DNA of 64,000 bases from Streptomyces sp. NBC_00690. GTDB taxonomy: Bacteria > Actinomycetota > Actinomycetes > Streptomycetales > Streptomycetaceae. Below, in pieces: positions 44,001 to 55,200 of this stretch (within the stretch, counting starts at the first letter, position 1; each line of letters starts with the position of its first letter). The notes under the pieces were generated by a model. That model ran no database searches, was not told the origin of the DNA, and was given only the letters and a program-made list of their open reading frames with translations. The DNA lies in the NCBI RefSeq assembly GCF_036226685.1, contig NZ_CP109009.1, forward strand, positions 7,591,501-7,655,500, read 5' to 3'. Position numbers and translations under genes: made by a program.

Positions 44001-47000
44001 CGGTCCCGCTCGCCGCCGCGCCGTCGTCGCAGAAGGCTGACGACGCCCAGGCGCTGCGGCAGCAGGTGGCTGCCCTGCCCCGTCATGAGGATCGGATCGG
44101 GACCCTCACCGAGCTGGTGCGCATCCACGCGGCGACGGTTCTGCGCCACCCCGGCGTTGAGGCGGTGCTGCCGGAGAAGGCGTTCTCCACACTCGGCTTC
44201 GACTCGCTGACGGCTGTGGAACTGCGCAACCGGCTCGCCGGCGCCACCGGACTCAAGCTGCCCGCCACCGTACTGTTCGACCATCCCACGCCGTCGGCGC
44301 TCGCCGACCGGCTGCTCAGGGAACTGCGTCTCCCGGACACCGCAACCGAGAGTGCGGTACCCGCCGATGCCGCCCGGTTGGCGGAGCCCGGCCGCAACGA
44401 GCCGATCGCGATCATCGGCATGGGCTGCCGCTTCCCCGGTGGGGTCGAGAAGCCCGAGGACTTCTGGCGCCTCCTGGCGGAGGGCATTGACGCCGTGGGC
44501 GACTGGCCGCCGAACCGGGGCTGGGACACCGAGGGCCTGTACGACCCGGACCCCGACCGGACCGGAACCACCTACACCAGACAGGGCGGCTTCCTCCACG
44601 ACGCGGCCGAGTTCGACGCCGACTTCTTCGGTATCTCGCCACGTGAGGCGTTGGCGATGGATCCGCAGCAGCGGCTGCTGCTTGAGACCGCCTGGGAAGC
44701 GGTCGAGGGCGCCGGCCAGGATCCGAATGCGCTGAAGGGTCGTCAGATCGGCGTCTACATCGGCACCAACGGTCAGGACTACCCCGCCCTGTTGGACGGG
44801 GCCGAGGGAGTCTCCGAGGGGCATCTGCTCACCGGGAACACGGCCAGCGTACTGTCCGGGCGGCTGTCCTACGTCCTGGGTCTCCAGGGTCCCTCGCTCA
44901 CGCTGGACACCGCTTGCTCGTCCTCGCTGGTCGCCCTGCACCTCGCCGTCCAGGCACTGCGGCGCGGCGACTGCGAGCAGGCCCTCACGGGCGGGGTGAC
45001 GGTGATGAGCACCCCGAAGCTCTTCGTCGAGTTCAGCCGCCAGCGCGGGCTCGCCGCCGACGGACGGTGCAAGGCATTCTCCGCGGACGCGGACGGGACG
45101 GGCTGGGGGGAGGGCGCCGGAGTGCTCCTGCTGGAGCGCCACTCCGATGCCCTGCGCCACGGCCATCCCGTGCTTGCACTGATCAGTGGCACCGCGGTGA
45201 ACCAGGATGGTGCCAGCAACGGTCTGACCGCACCCAACGGCCCGTCCCAGCAGCAGGTCATCAGGGCAGCCCTGGCCGACGCGGCGCTGCGCGCCGACCA
45301 GATCGACGCAGTCGAGGCCCACGGCACCGGCACGAGACTCGGCGACCCCATCGAAGCGCAGGCGCTCCAAGCCGTCCATGGACCGGAGCGTTCGGCGGAC
45401 CGCCCGTTGTGGCTCGGCTCCGTGAAGTCGAACATCGGTCACACCCAGGCGGCGGCCGGCGTGGCCGGGGTGATGAAGATGGTGCTGGCGATCCGGCACG
45501 GCGAGTTGCCGGGCAGCCTCCACGTCGGCGCGCCGAACCCGCACGTCGACTGGTCCGGCGGCGAGGTCCGACTGCTCACCGAGCGAACCCCCTGGCCGCA
45601 GAGCGATGGACCGCGCCGGGCCGGAGTGTCGTCGTTCGGCATCAGCGGGACCAATGCGCATGTCATCGTCGAACAGGAATCCGCGGCCGCGACCGTGCCC
45701 TCCGTGACCCCCATCACCCCCACTCGACGTACCGGTGCGCTCGCGCCGCTGCTGCTCTCGGCCAGGACCTCGGAGTCGTTGCGGGCTCAGGCCGCACGAC
45801 TGCGCGACCGGCTCGAAGCCGACCCGGCGGTCGAACTGGCCGACGTGGCCTACTCGCTGGCCACGGGACGCGCCTCGCTCGAACACCGCGCCGTCGTCCT
45901 GGCACCGGACCCGGCGTCCGTACGGCGCTCCCTCACCGCGCTGGCACAGGGCAGAAGATCGAGCAAGGTACTCGTCGGCGACATCGGGCGACCCGGTCGG
46001 ACGGCCTTCCTCTTCCCGGGGCAGGGCAGCCAGCGGGCGGGAACCGGCGCGGAGCTCTACCGCGACGACCCCGTGTTCGCCGACGCCCTCGACGAGGTGC
46101 TCACCGAACTGGACCCGCATCTCGACCAGCCGCTGCGCGACATCCTGTTCGCCGAGACGGGAACCTCCGAGGCGGAACTGCTCGAACGCACCCGCTACAC
46201 CCAGCCCGCGCTGTTCGCCCTGGAAACGGCGTTGTTCCGGCTGGTCCAGCACTGGGGCGTACGGCCCGACCTGCTGATGGGGCACTCGATCGGTGAACTC
46301 GCCGCCGCACATGCGGCCGGCGTTCTGGACCTCCACGACACCTGCGCGCTGGTGGCCGCCCGCGGGCGACTGATGGACGCGCTGCCCGGCGGCGGGGCGA
46401 TGGTCGCTGTGGAGGCGACCGAGGCGGAAGCACGGCAGGCGCTCCTCGACGACCAGGCCGCTGCCGGGGCTGACGATGGCCCGACAGCGGTGGACATCGC
46501 CGCCATCAACGGTCCCACCTCCGTGGTGCTGTCCGGCGACGGTGATGCGGTGCAGCGCCTGGCCGAGGTGTTCCGGTCCCTCGGCCGACGCACCCGGGCG
46601 CTGAGCGTGAGCCATGCCTTCCACTCCGCCCGGATGGAGGGGATGCTCGACGAGTTCCGGCAGGTCGCCGAGGGCCTGACCTACCACGCGCCCAGGGTCG
46701 CGGTCGTCTCCAACCTGACCGGGCGGACCGCCACGGCGGATGAACTCCGCTCGCCGGACTACTGGGTGCGCCATGTCCGTGGCACCGTGCGCTTCCTGGA
46801 GGGCGCCCGACGGCTGCGCACCGAGGGCGCGACCACATTCCTGGAACTCGGCCCCGGCGGTGTGCTGTCCGCAATGGTGCACGCCTGCCTTCCGGACCCG
46901 GACGACTGCGGGACGATACCGCTCCTGCGCGACGGCCGCCCCGAAGCGGACGCGGTCCGCACAGCGCTCGCCTCACTGCACCTGCGCGGCGTCCCAGTGG

Positions 47001-50000
47001 ACTGGTCCACGAGCTGGAGCGGCGCCGCCGTCCACAGGGTCGACCTCCCCACCTACGCCTTCCAGCGCCGCCGCTTCTGGCCCGGGACCACCCCCGCCGC
47101 TGTCTCCCGTCAGAGGTCCGGGGCCCCCACCGACCTCCGCTACCGGATCGACTGGCAGCCGCTCACCGCATCTGCGTCGACCCGACTCCCCGGACGGTGG
47201 CTTGTGGTCACCCCGGACGGGCACGACGGTGAGGACACTGCCCTCGCCTGTGAGCAGGCCCTCGCCGGGCATGGCGCCGACGTCGTGATGACCCGGGTCG
47301 GGGCCGCCACCGGACGCGGTGAACTGGTCAAGCAGCTTGCGGAGTTCGACGGGCTCACGGGCGTCCTCTCGTTGCTGGGCCTGGCCGAGGGACCTCACCC
47401 TCGCCTGGGCACGCTCGACGCCTCCCTGACAGGGACGTTGTCACTCCTCCAGGCACTGGGCGACAGCGGGACCACTGCACCGCTGTGGTGCGTCACCCGC
47501 GGAGCCGTGTCGAGCGGCGCGGCCGATCCGGTCACCTACCCGGCCCAGGCCCAGATCTGGGGCCTCGGGCGGGTGGCGGCGCTGGAGCACCCGCAGCGTT
47601 GGGGCGGCCTGGTCGACCTGCCGGAACTGTTGGACGGTTCGGCGCTGGACGGGCTGTGCGCGGTGCTGGCCGGATTGGACGGCGAGGATCAGGTGGCGGT
47701 GCGTCCGCCGGGGCTGCTGGGACGCCGGCTCGTCCGCGCACCGGCGTCCGATGTCTCCTCGGGGACACCCTGGACGCCGCGCGGCACGGTGCTGGTCACG
47801 GGAGGCACCGGTGGTCTCGGCGCCCAGGTGGCGCGCTGGCTGGCGGAGCGCGGCGCGGAACACCTGGTCCTGCTGAGCCGGAGTGGACCCGAGGCGCCGG
47901 GAGCCTCCGAACTGGTCGCGGCCCTGGCCGCACTCGGGGCCCGAAGCACGGTGCTCGCCTGCGACGTCACCGACCGCTCGGCGCTGGAACGAGTCTTGAC
48001 GGGGCTGCACGACGAGCACGACACGGTACGGGCGGTGGTGCACACCGCAGGACTCACCACGGACACCGCGCTCGCGGACTGCACCCTGGAGGAACTGTTC
48101 GAGCGGACGGCCGCCAAGGCGCGTGGCGCGGCGCATCTCGACGCCCTCTTCGAGGACCGCGAGTTGGACGCCTTCGTGCTGTTCTCCTCGATCTCAGCCA
48201 CCTGGGGCAGCGGCGGCCAGGGAGCGTACGCGGCGGCGAACGCCTACCTGGACGGGCTGGCGGCGGCGCGGCGCGGCCGGGGCCTGGCGGCGACATCGGT
48301 GGCCTGGGGTCCCTGGTCAGGCGCGGGCATGGCGGACGGCGGGGTCGGCGAAGGTCTGCGCCGCCACGGACTCGTGCCGATGGCCCCCGAGTCCGCGCTC
48401 GCCGCGCTCGGCCTCGCGCTGGAACTGGACGAAGGCGAACCGGTGGTCGCCGACGTGGACTGGAGCCGCTTCGCGCCCACGTTCGGGTCGGTACGGCACA
48501 GTGCCCTGCTGCGCGGGCTGCCAGAAGCAACAGCGGACGGCGACTCAGGGACGGTTGACGCCGCCGACGCATCCGACCTGGGGACGGGCGGCGACCCATC
48601 GTGGCGGCGCAGACTGGCGCAGCTCCCCGACAGCGAAGGCCGGAAGCTGTTGCGGGAACTGGTCAGAAGCGAGGCGGCCGATGTGCTCGGCCATGAGTCT
48701 GCCGACGGCTTCACATCCGACCGTCCGTTCCGCGAGGTGGGCTTCGACTCACTCACCGCCGTCGAACTGCGCAACCGACTGGTCGCTGCCACCGGCCTGC
48801 CGCTCACGCTCACTTCCGTGTTCGACCACCCGACCGCCGCCGCTCTCGGCGAACACCTCTTCGCCGGGCTGAGCGCCCCGCACGACATCGCCGACCACTC
48901 GACCGTATTCGCCCCCGCTCCCACGGCGGCTGACGAACCGCTCGCGATCGTCTCCATGGCCTGCCGCTTCCCAGGCGGCGTCCGCTCGCCTGAGGACCTG
49001 TGGCAACTCGTGGCCGACGGAGTGGACGCGGTCGCGGAGCTGCCGACCGACCGGGGCTGGCCGATGGACACGCTCTACGACCCGGACCCCCTCCACCCGG
49101 GCACCTTCTACACCACCGGAGGCGGATTCCTGGACGGAGCCGCCGAGTTCGATGCGGAGTTCTTCGGGATCTCGCCGCGCGAGGCGCTGGCGATGGACCC
49201 GCAGCAGCGGCTGCTCCTTGAGGCCGGCTGGGAGGTACTGGAACGGGCCGGACTCGATCCTGCCTCGGTCCGCGGCAGCGAAGGCGGTGTCTACGTCGGC
49301 GTCGCGGGCCAGGGGTACGGCACCGGTCCGCAGGACCCGTCCGCCGATGTCGAAGGGCACCTGCTGAGCGGCACCGTGACCAGCGTCGCCTCCGGCCGCA
49401 TCGCCTACACCCTCGGACTCGGCGGCCCCGCCGTCACCGTGGAGACCGCCTGTTCGTCCTCCCTGGTGGCACTGCACCTGGCAGGCCAGGCGCTGCGCTC
49501 GGGGGACTGCTCGTTCGCCCTGGTCGGCGGTGCCGCGGTGATGGCGAGCCCGGACGTCTTCGTCGAGTTCAGCCGTCAACAGGGCCTGTCACCCGACGGC
49601 CGCTGCCGGTCCTTCGCCGAGGCCGCGAATGGTACGGGCTGGGGCGAAGGGGTGGGCGTGCTCCTCGTCGAGCGGCTCTCCGACGCTCAGCGACTGGGTC
49701 ACCCGGTGCTGGCCCTCGTACGCGGTACAGCGGTGAACCAGGACGGCGCCAGCAACGGTCTGACCGCGCCCAGCGGCCCGGCGCAGCAGCGGGTGATCAG
49801 GACCGCGCTCGCCACGGCCGGGGTGTCCGGCGCCGACGTCGACCTGGTCGAAGCCCATGGCACCGGCACGGTGCTCGGTGACCCGATCGAGGCACAGGCA
49901 CTGCTGGCCACCTATGGACAGGACCGGCCGGAGGACAGGCCGCTGTGGTTGGGGTCGCTGAAGTCCAACATCGGCCACACCCAGGCCGCCGCGGGGGTCG

Positions 50001-52234
50001 CCGGCGTCATCAAGACGGTGATGGCCCTACGGCACGGAGTGCTCCCTCGGACACTGCACGCGCAGGAGGCGTCGAGCCGGGTGGACTGGTCGGCGGGCGC
50101 GGTCCGACTGCTCGCTGAGGCCCGCCCCTGGGACGCCCCGGAGGAGGACCGACCGCGTAGGGCCGGAGTCTCCGCGTTCGGGATGAGCGGCACCAACGCC
50201 CACGCGATCCTGGAGGCTGCACCTGACGCCGGCTCCAGGACGGCTCCCGTCGACACATCCGACGTACCGTCCGCAGCGCTTGAAGCGGCGGTGCCATGGC
50301 TGCTCTCCGCCCGAACCCCCGCGGCGCTGCGACGCCAGGCACGGCGGCTGGGCGAGCATGTGCGGGCCAACCCCGCCCAGGGGCCCGCCGAGTTGGCCCG
50401 CGCGCTCGCCGTCACCCGCCCCGCTCTCCCCTGCCGCGCGGCTGCGATCGGCCGCGACCGGGAAGGGCTCCTCACCTGGTTGGACGCGCTCGGTACCGGA
50501 GAACCCGCGCCGAACGCGGTGCAGGACCGGGTACGCGGCGGCCGTACGGCGTTCGTCTTCCCCGGCCAGGGCTCGCAGTGGATCGGCATGGCGGCCGAAG
50601 CGCTCGGCACATCGGAGGCGTTCGCTGACGCGGTCGCCGCCTGTGAGCGCGCCCTGGCCCCGCACACCGACTGGTCCCTGACGGAGGTGCTGCGCGGCGC
50701 CCCCGGGGCACCGTCGCTCGATCGGGTGGACGTCGTCCAGCCGGTGCTCTTCGCGGTGATGGTCGCGCTGGCGGCACACTGGCGCAGCGCCGGGGTCACA
50801 CCGGACGCGGTCGTCGGGCACAGTCAGGGCGAGATCGCCGCCGCCTGCGTGGCCGGAGCTCTTTCGCTGGACGACGCCGCGCTGGTGGTGGCGTTGCGCA
50901 GCCGGGCCCTGCTGCGGTTGGCCGGCAGCGGAGGCATGGTGTCGGTCGCCGCTTCCGCCGAACGGACCGACGCGCTGCTGCCCGACGACGGAAACATCTG
51001 CGTCGCCGCCGTGAACGGCCCCGACGCCGTGGTCGTGGCCGGAGAGCCGCAGGAGTTGGCCGCCCTGCTTGCGGCGTGCGACCGGGAGGGCCTGCGGGCC
51101 AGGACGATCCCGGTGAACTACGCGGCCCACTCGGCCCAGGTCGCCCAGATCGAGGACGCGCTGCGCGGCGCGCTCGGCGGGATACGTCCACGGGCCTCGG
51201 CGGTCCCGCTCTACTCGACGGTGACGGGGAAACCCATCGCCGGGGAGTCGCTGGACGCCGACTACTGGTACCGGAACCTTCGCGAACCGGTCGACTTCCT
51301 GGGAGCGACCCGCACCCTGCTGGAAACGGGCCACACCCTGTTCGTCGAGGTCAGCCCGCATCCGGTGTTGCTCGCCGGGATCGAGGCGGTGGCCGAGGAG
51401 GCGGGACGGCAGGTGTCGGCAGTCGGCACGCTACGGCGTGACGACGGCGGCCGGGACCGACTGCTGGCGTCGCTGACCGAGGCATGGGCGAGTGGCGGCG
51501 GCCCGGTGGACTGGCCGGCCTGGACGGCGCCGCCCGGGCCGCCGGGCACGGAGCCGGTCCTCTTGCCGACCTACCCCTTCCAGCGCGAGCGGTACTGGCT
51601 GCCCACACCGGGCCGGAGCGGCGCTTCCGCCGTCGCTGAGGCATCGACGGCAGATTCCGATGAAGGCGCAGAGAAGGCACCGGACGACGAGGCCACCCCC
51701 GCCTCGCTACTGGCCGCGCGGTTGGCGCCGTTGGACCGGCAGGGACGCCGCCAGGCCGTCCTCGACCTGGTCATCGGCCATGCGGCGGCGGTACTCGGTC
51801 ACACCGGAGCCGGTCCGGTCCGACCGGAGCGCTCCTTCTCCGAGGTCGGCTTTGACTCGATGCTCGCGGTCCGGTTCAGGAACCGGCTGTGCGAGGCCAC
51901 CGGACTGCCCGTCCCCCCCACGGCCGTCTTCGACCATCCGACACCCGAAGCCCTCGCCGACCACCTGGAGGCGGAGCTGTCCGTCGCGCCCGAACCGCTC
52001 TCGCCGGTGCTGGCCGAACTCGACCGGCTGGCGGCGATCCTCGCGGCGGTTCCACCCGGAACAGCGGGCGCCGACGAGGTCGGCGACCGACTGAACGAAC
52101 TCCTGCGCGGTTGGGGGCTGCGCGCCACGCCGACCAACGGCACGGGTCCCCCGCCCGAACCGGTGGACGTCGCCGCGACGGCGACGGCGGACGAACTGTT
52201 CGCCCTGCTCGACAACAACTTCGGTACGGCCTGA
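38057..52234 (+). CDS. bafAI: Modular type I polyketide synthase: loading module + modules 1-3 (bafilomycin-type)
   Basis: About 4725 residues. The domain order is AT-ACP / KS-AT-KR-ACP / KS-AT-KR-ACP / KS-AT-ACP and a C-terminal docking region; each module is described separately below. No KSQ or DH/ER domain is present. Module 3 lacks a KR, leaving a ketone. The order of extender units (methylmalonyl, malonyl, methylmalonyl) and reductions equals that needed for C23-C17 of bafilomycin, including the C19 ketone that becomes the hemiketal. The symbol is assigned from this match, not from a sequence search. I take the ATG at 38057 ([10 protein letters not shown]) for its AAGGAG; the ATG at 38021 would add 12 residues. 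The stop is 16 bp before the second PKS gene, with which it forms one operon. Confidence 0.93.
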   Translation: MAHSTGTGSPLLWTLAGSGRDSLAARARALRDSLAGRDDWRPEDVALALARTASSGSRRAALVAEGRDGFLERLDALADGRGMPGLVEGPVARSHRRVAFVFPGQGAQWPRMAVDLLDASPAFRQRMDECAQALEPFIDWSLTDALRDPGAAGGPGPDRADVVQPVLFAVTVSLAELWRSHGVEPEAVLGHSVGEVTAAAVSGALSLDDSARVVALWSQAQATLAGRGDMISVMAPVHEVEPRLQRWEGRLVVAALNGPRSVIVSGDSDAAAQLLAELATAGMHARKIAVGLAAHSPHIDEIIPRLRSDLAPIQPLTPQLPYYSALTGEPLNVPVLDADYWCRNLRSTVRFQQAAESLLRDGYGVLLEVSPHTVLTSALVDCVEESGSEAAVLGTLRRDQGGPGRFLTSLGELYVQGVAPDREVLFAGQDTRVVELPPSLLIELDPAGVAQLGGGEGEGGDGVEFRAELAGMTVSEQRAFLLRLVGREIATLTGRTDPVPKDLTFLALGFDSVTAVELRNRLGAVMKLRIPATVVFDRPTPEALVEYLRRELVGDGSDSEADTALPMRAEDDDPVVIVGMGCRYPGGVSSPDALWELVSTGADAVSALPTNRGWDTDGRYDPEPGTPGRFYQREAGSLDDAGLFDAEFFGISPREALAMDPQQRLLLETTWEVLERAGIDPATLRRSRTGVFVGAMTMDYGPRLEQGAEAGGHLLTGNTGSVASGRLAYTLGLEGAALTVDTACSSSLVALHLAVRALRSGECSMALAGGVTVMSTVGMLVEFSQQGGLAPDGRCKAFAAAADGFGLAEGVGMLLLERLSDARRLGHPVLAVVRGSAVNQDGASNGLSAPNGPSQQRVIRAALADAGLVASDVDVVEAHGTGTRLGDPIEAQALLATYGQGRSAEHPVWIGSLKSNIGHTQAAAGVGGVIKSVLALQHQVMPKTLHVDGPTPNVDWSAGAGRLLTEARAWDDTGRPRRAGVSSFGISGTNAHVIVESAPVDGPADLVDVPGPGMVVWPLSGRSDEALRDQAVRLLGYLGSGSGLGLGEVGCALATTRSAFERRAVVVGDDVDRMLDGVRALAAGGSASGLVCGGGVVSGRSVLVFPGQGSQWVGMAGVLLDESVVFASRMAECERVLGSLVGWSLSGVLRSGGLLGGVEVVQPVLWAVMVSLAEVWRSFGVVVDGVVGHSQGEIAAACVAGGLSLEDGARVVVLRSRAVGVLAGRGGMASVSLSVGVVRGRLVGWGGRLSVAAVNGPLSTVVSGDVDAVVELVEGLVREGVRARLIEVDYASHSAHVEEVREQILADLAGIAPVSGSVPFFSTVTGGWLDTASLDAEYWYRNLRQTVEFEQATRGLLEEGFRFFIEPSPHPVLSVAVGESVEAAGVDAVVLGTLRRGEGGLERLLLSVGQAWESGLSVDWSGAFAGTGAQHVELPTYPFQHQHYWLMPPAPVPTSPATEDRWDDLERQDPAQLAEALGVRRDALDEVLPALATWRSDRTRARRADSWRYHVAWSPRSTVLADGLDGRWLALCTEGDASAAVLDALSDIGVDLLRCAVADQGATREQLTALLGEVAGEQPIAGVLSLLSWEERPHPEHPDLPGGPALTLALIQALEDAGIDAPLWMLTTGTAVLGGSERPGHVGQAASAALGRTLALEHPHRWGGLVDVPEALDTRAARRLCAVLAGALAEEEQLAVRSTGVHGRRLRPAPASANARTDGSAAPGSWNWRRRGTVLITGGTGGVGSHTARWLAGQGAQRLLLVSRRGAHAPGADELRTELTALGVEVALAACDVADRAALEALVADIPTEYPLTAVVHAAGVLDDGVLDALDPARLAFSLRAKLTAAQNLHEVTEGLDLSAFVVFSSVMGVIGSAGQGNYAAANAAVDALIAARRAAGLPGAALAWGAWAGRGMLADGVAERLRDFGMPVMEPESAVTAIGRALAEDDALVLVADVDWRRFATGMGVRSALLEGVPESTVAAAVPLAAAPSSQKADDAQALRQQVAALPRHEDRIGTLTELVRIHAATVLRHPGVEAVLPEKAFSTLGFDSLTAVELRNRLAGATGLKLPATVLFDHPTPSALADRLLRELRLPDTATESAVPADAARLAEPGRNEPIAIIGMGCRFPGGVEKPEDFWRLLAEGIDAVGDWPPNRGWDTEGLYDPDPDRTGTTYTRQGGFLHDAAEFDADFFGISPREALAMDPQQRLLLETAWEAVEGAGQDPNALKGRQIGVYIGTNGQDYPALLDGAEGVSEGHLLTGNTASVLSGRLSYVLGLQGPSLTLDTACSSSLVALHLAVQALRRGDCEQALTGGVTVMSTPKLFVEFSRQRGLAADGRCKAFSADADGTGWGEGAGVLLLERHSDALRHGHPVLALISGTAVNQDGASNGLTAPNGPSQQQVIRAALADAALRADQIDAVEAHGTGTRLGDPIEAQALQAVHGPERSADRPLWLGSVKSNIGHTQAAAGVAGVMKMVLAIRHGELPGSLHVGAPNPHVDWSGGEVRLLTERTPWPQSDGPRRAGVSSFGISGTNAHVIVEQESAAATVPSVTPITPTRRTGALAPLLLSARTSESLRAQAARLRDRLEADPAVELADVAYSLATGRASLEHRAVVLAPDPASVRRSLTALAQGRRSSKVLVGDIGRPGRTAFLFPGQGSQRAGTGAELYRDDPVFADALDEVLTELDPHLDQPLRDILFAETGTSEAELLERTRYTQPALFALETALFRLVQHWGVRPDLLMGHSIGELAAAHAAGVLDLHDTCALVAARGRLMDALPGGGAMVAVEATEAEARQALLDDQAAAGADDGPTAVDIAAINGPTSVVLSGDGDAVQRLAEVFRSLGRRTRALSVSHAFHSARMEGMLDEFRQVAEGLTYHAPRVAVVSNLTGRTATADELRSPDYWVRHVRGTVRFLEGARRLRTEGATTFLELGPGGVLSAMVHACLPDPDDCGTIPLLRDGRPEADAVRTALASLHLRGVPVDWSTSWSGAAVHRVDLPTYAFQRRRFWPGTTPAAVSRQRSGAPTDLRYRIDWQPLTASASTRLPGRWLVVTPDGHDGEDTALACEQALAGHGADVVMTRVGAATGRGELVKQLAEFDGLTGVLSLLGLAEGPHPRLGTLDASLTGTLSLLQALGDSGTTAPLWCVTRGAVSSGAADPVTYPAQAQIWGLGRVAALEHPQRWGGLVDLPELLDGSALDGLCAVLAGLDGEDQVAVRPPGLLGRRLVRAPASDVSSGTPWTPRGTVLVTGGTGGLGAQVARWLAERGAEHLVLLSRSGPEAPGASELVAALAALGARSTVLACDVTDRSALERVLTGLHDEHDTVRAVVHTAGLTTDTALADCTLEELFERTAAKARGAAHLDALFEDRELDAFVLFSSISATWGSGGQGAYAAANAYLDGLAAARRGRGLAATSVAWGPWSGAGMADGGVGEGLRRHGLVPMAPESALAALGLALELDEGEPVVADVDWSRFAPTFGSVRHSALLRGLPEATADGDSGTVDAADASDLGTGGDPSWRRRLAQLPDSEGRKLLRELVRSEAADVLGHESADGFTSDRPFREVGFDSLTAVELRNRLVAATGLPLTLTSVFDHPTAAALGEHLFAGLSAPHDIADHSTVFAPAPTAADEPLAIVSMACRFPGGVRSPEDLWQLVADGVDAVAELPTDRGWPMDTLYDPDPLHPGTFYTTGGGFLDGAAEFDAEFFGISPREALAMDPQQRLLLEAGWEVLERAGLDPASVRGSEGGVYVGVAGQGYGTGPQDPSADVEGHLLSGTVTSVASGRIAYTLGLGGPAVTVETACSSSLVALHLAGQALRSGDCSFALVGGAAVMASPDVFVEFSRQQGLSPDGRCRSFAEAANGTGWGEGVGVLLVERLSDAQRLGHPVLALVRGTAVNQDGASNGLTAPSGPAQQRVIRTALATAGVSGADVDLVEAHGTGTVLGDPIEAQALLATYGQDRPEDRPLWLGSLKSNIGHTQAAAGVAGVIKTVMALRHGVLPRTLHAQEASSRVDWSAGAVRLLAEARPWDAPEEDRPRRAGVSAFGMSGTNAHAILEAAPDAGSRTAPVDTSDVPSAALEAAVPWLLSARTPAALRRQARRLGEHVRANPAQGPAELARALAVTRPALPCRAAAIGRDREGLLTWLDALGTGEPAPNAVQDRVRGGRTAFVFPGQGSQWIGMAAEALGTSEAFADAVAACERALAPHTDWSLTEVLRGAPGAPSLDRVDVVQPVLFAVMVALAAHWRSAGVTPDAVVGHSQGEIAAACVAGALSLDDAALVVALRSRALLRLAGSGGMVSVAASAERTDALLPDDGNICVAAVNGPDAVVVAGEPQELAALLAACDREGLRARTIPVNYAAHSAQVAQIEDALRGALGGIRPRASAVPLYSTVTGKPIAGESLDADYWYRNLREPVDFLGATRTLLETGHTLFVEVSPHPVLLAGIEAVAEEAGRQVSAVGTLRRDDGGRDRLLASLTEAWASGGGPVDWPAWTAPPGPPGTEPVLLPTYPFQRERYWLPTPGRSGASAVAEASTADSDEGAEKAPDDEATPASLLAARLAPLDRQGRRQAVLDLVIGHAAAVLGHTGAGPVRPERSFSEVGFDSMLAVRFRNRLCEATGLPVPPTAVFDHPTPEALADHLEAELSVAPEPLSPVLAELDRLAAILAAVPPGTAGADEVGDRLNELLRGWGLRATPTNGTGPPPEPVDVAATATADELFALLDNNFGTA
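38342..39750 (+). other. PKS loading module: AT0-ACP0
   Basis: AT0 begins [12 protein letters not shown] and has its active Ser in GHSVGE (38624-38641). In place of YASH/HAFH it has GLAAHSPH, a non-standard specificity loop. This fits a branched starter such as isobutyryl-CoA. The phosphopantetheine Ser of ACP0 is at 39590-39592 (LGFDSVTA). There is no KS in front, so this is the AT-ACP class of loading module. Confidence 0.9.
40601..40695 (+). repeat. 95-bp KS block identical to 53178-53272
   Basis: All 95 bases match the copy in the module 4 KS (offset 12577). It encodes the end of the [19 protein letters not shown] region with the G/T-ending codon style of the AT block. Confidence 0.85.
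41111..42150 (+). repeat. 1,040-bp AT block, near-identical to 53691-54730
   Basis: Aligned without gaps at a constant offset of 12580, I count about 14 mismatches (about 98.7% identity). It covers the KS-AT linker and almost the whole AT of module 1. Outside the block, identity falls abruptly and codon use returns to the C-ending style. Confidence 0.93.
44395..48880 (+). other. PKS module 2: KS-AT(malonyl)-KR-ACP
   Basis: The KS Cys is at 44915-44917. The AT has GHSIGE (46280-46297) and HAFHS (46613-46627), the malonyl pair. The KR lacks LDD (TTDTAL instead) and has a Trp eight residues before the catalytic Tyr ([11 protein letters not shown]), an A1-type. The ACP motif VGFDSLTA is near 48745. 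Confidence 0.92.
48935..52234 (+). other. PKS module 3: KS-AT(methylmalonyl)-ACP, no reduction, plus docking domain
   Basis: The KS Cys at 49451-49453 sits in ETACSSS rather than DTACSSS. The AT has GHSQGE (50816-50833) and YAAHS (51119-51133), a methylmalonyl variant. Only about 200 bp separate AT and ACP (Ser 51857-51859), so KR, DH and ER are absent and the beta-ketone is kept. From about 51995 a helical tail ([16 protein letters not shown] ... [14 protein letters not shown]) forms the docking domain for the next protein. Confidence 0.92.
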
Positions 52235-52250
52235 GAGAGAGCTGGCACTG

Positions 52251-55200
52251 ATGTCCGACGACAAGAAGCTGCTCGACTACCTCAGGCGCGCCACCGCGGA
52301 CCTCGGTGACGCCAGGAGGCAGTTGCGGGAGGCCGAGCAGGCCCGGCACGAACCGATCGCGATCGTCTCCATGGCCTGCCGCTATCCCGGCGGGGCCACC
52401 TCGCCCGAGTTGTTGTGGGACCTGGTGTCCCGTGGCGCCGACGCGGTCTCCGAGTGGCCGGTCAACCGTGGTTGGGACGTCGAGGCGCTGTACGACCCGG
52501 ACCCCGACCGCCCCGGCACCTCCTACACCCGGCACGGCGGCTTCCTGCACGAGGCCGCCGAGTTCGACGCGGAGTTCTTCGGGATCTCGCCGCGTGAGGC
52601 GTTGGCGATCGACCCGCAGCAGCGGCTGGTGCTGGAGACCGCCTGGGAGGCGGTGGAGCGGGCGGCGATGGATCCCCGCGCCCTGCGTCGCACCAGCACC
52701 GGGGTCTTCCTCGGGGCCATCGGCAATGGGTACGGCGCGGGCTCCCGTCACCTTCCCGAGGTTCAGGGCCTGCTGGACACGGGGACCGCGAGCAGCGTGG
52801 TCTCCGGACGGATCGCCTACACCCTGGGCCTAGAAGGGCCCGCGGTGACCGTGGACACCGCCTGCTCCTCCTCTCTGGTCGCCTTGCACCTGGCGATCCG
52901 GGCCCTGCGGGCTGGCGACTGCTCACTGGCACTGGCCGGCGGAGTCTCGGTGATGGCGACCCCCGACGCGTTCGTGGCGTTCAGCCGCCAGCGTGCGCTG
53001 GCGGCTGACGGTCGCTGCAAAGCGTTCGGTGCCGACGCGGATGGCACCGGTTGGTCCGAGGGCGTCGGAGTGCTGCTAATGGAGCGGCTGTCGGACGCTC
53101 GTCGCAACGGCCACCGGGTGCTTGCGGTGGTGCGTGGTTCCGCAACGAATCAGGACGGCGCGAGCAACGGTCTGACGGCGCCGAATGGTCCGTCGCAGCA
53201 GCGGGTGATCCGGGCGGCGTTGGCGGATGCGGGTTTGGTGGCGTCGGATGTGGATGTGGTGGAGGCGCACGGTACGGGTACGACGTTGGGTGATCCGATC
53301 GAAGCACAGGCGCTGTTGGCGACCTACGGCCAGGGACGTACGGGCCAACCTCCGCTGTGGCTGGGATCGTTGAAGTCGAACATCGGCCATACCTCGGCGG
53401 CTGCCGGGGTCGGCGGTGTGATCAAGATGGTGTTGGCGATCCAGCACGGCGAACTGCCCCGGACCCTGCACGCAGAGGTACCGACGCCGATGGTGAGCTG
53501 GTCGACGGGGGCCGTGGAACTGCTCTCCGAGGCCCGCCCCTGGGACGACACGGGCCGTCCGCGCCGGGCGGGTGTGTCCGCCTTCGGCGTCAGTGGCACC
53601 AATGCGCATCTGATCCTTGAAGAGGTCCCGACCGAGGAGGCCGAGCCCCCGATCACCCCGGTACAGCAAGGCGGTTCCCTGCCCTGGGTGTTGTCGGGGC
53701 GTTCCGATGAGGCTTTGCGGGATCAGGCGGTGCGGTTGTTGGGGTATTTGGGTGCCGGTTCTGGGTTGGGTTTGGGGGAGGTTGGCTGTGCTTTGGCTAC
53801 TACGCGTTCGGCTTTTGAGCGTCGGGCGGTGGTGGTGGGGGATGACGTGGATCGGATGCTTGATGGGGTGAGGGCTCTGGCTGCTGGTGGTTCGGCGTCG
53901 GGGTTGGTGTGTGGTGGTGGGTTGTCTTCTGGTCGTTCGGTGTTGGTGTTTCCGGGGCAGGGGTCGCAGTGGGTGGGGATGGCTGGGGTGTTGTTGGATG
54001 AGTCGGTGGTGTTTGCGTCGCGGATGGCTGAGTGTGAGCGGGTGTTGGGGTCGTTGGTGGGGTGGTCGTTGTCGGGGGTTTTGCGTTCGGGTGGTTCGTT
54101 GGGTGGGGTGGAGGTGGTGCAGCCGGTGTTGTGGGCGGTGATGGTGTCGTTGGCGGAGGTGTGGCGGTCGTTTGGTGTGGTGGTGGATGGGGTGGTGGGT
54201 CATTCGCAGGGGGAGATTGCGGCTGCGTGTGTGGCGGGTGGTTTGTCGTTGGAGGATGGTGCGCGGGTGGTGGTGTTGCGGAGTCGTGCGGTGGGGGTGT
54301 TGGCGGGTCGGGGTGGTATGGCGTCGGTGTCGTTGTCGGTGGGTGTGGTGCGGGGTCGTCTTGTGGGGTGGGGTGGTCGGTTGTCGGTGGCGGCGGTGAA
54401 TGGTCCGTTGTCGACGGTGGTGTCGGGTGATGTGGATGCGGTGGTGGAGTTGGTGGAGGGGTTGGTTCGTGAGGGGGTGCGGGCGCGTTTGATCGAGGTG
54501 GATTACGCCTCGCATTCGGCGCATGTGGAGGAGGTGCGGGAGCAGATCCTCACTGATCTGGCGGGTATCGCTCCGGTGTCGGGTTCGGTGCCGTTCTTTT
54601 CGACGGTGACGGGTCGTTGGTTGGATACGGCTTCGTTGGATGCGGAGTACTGGTACCGCAATTTGCGTCAGACGGTGGAGTTCGAGCAGGCGACGCGGGG
54701 GTTGTTGGAGGAGGGTTTCCGGTTCTTCATCGAACCCAGCCCGCACCCCGTACTCGGCTTCAGCATCCAGGAGACCGCCGACGCGGCTGCCATCGCCGAC
54801 TCCGCACAGGGCCCGGCGGTGGCACTGGGGACACTGCGGCGAGGAGAGGGCGGCCTCGACCGCTTTCTGCTGTCGCTGGGCGAAGCCCATGCGAGCGGCC
54901 TGTCCCCCGATTGGGACCTGGTGTTCGCCGGACACACATCGGACGGTGTGTCCCTGCCGACCTACCCCTTCCAGCGTCGCCCGTACTGGCTGGAGGACAC
55001 CGGCACGGCCACGGACAACAGCCTCGGACAGTCCTCCGCGGAGGAGGACTTCTGGCAGGCCCTCGGCGGCGGCGACCTCGACCGATTCACCGCAGCGCTC
55101 GGAGTGACCCCCGAAGATCCGCTGAACGTGGTCCTCCCGGCGCTCACGACGTGGCGCACCGAGCGCGGGGAGCGCTCAGCGGTGGACTCCTGGCGCTACC

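Larger units (their letters stand above)
39770..44335 (+). other. PKS module 1: KS-AT(methylmalonyl)-KR-ACP
   Basis: The KS active Cys (DTACSSS) is at 40286-40288. The AT has GHSQGE (41618-41635) and YASHS (41924-41938), the methylmalonyl pair. The KR has GGTGGVG and LDD (43520-43528), marking a B-type. The ACP Ser is at 44204-44206. Most of the AT lies in the duplicated block 41111-42150, whose codons (GTG, TTG, GGT, GGG) differ from the C-ending codons around it. Confidence 0.93.

Noticed and set aside
43190..46882. Very long open frame on the minus strand (over 1200 codons) inside the PKS
   Set aside because: It is the antisense shadow of high-GC PKS codons; it lacks any domain and the plus-strand frame carries all KS/AT/KR motifs.
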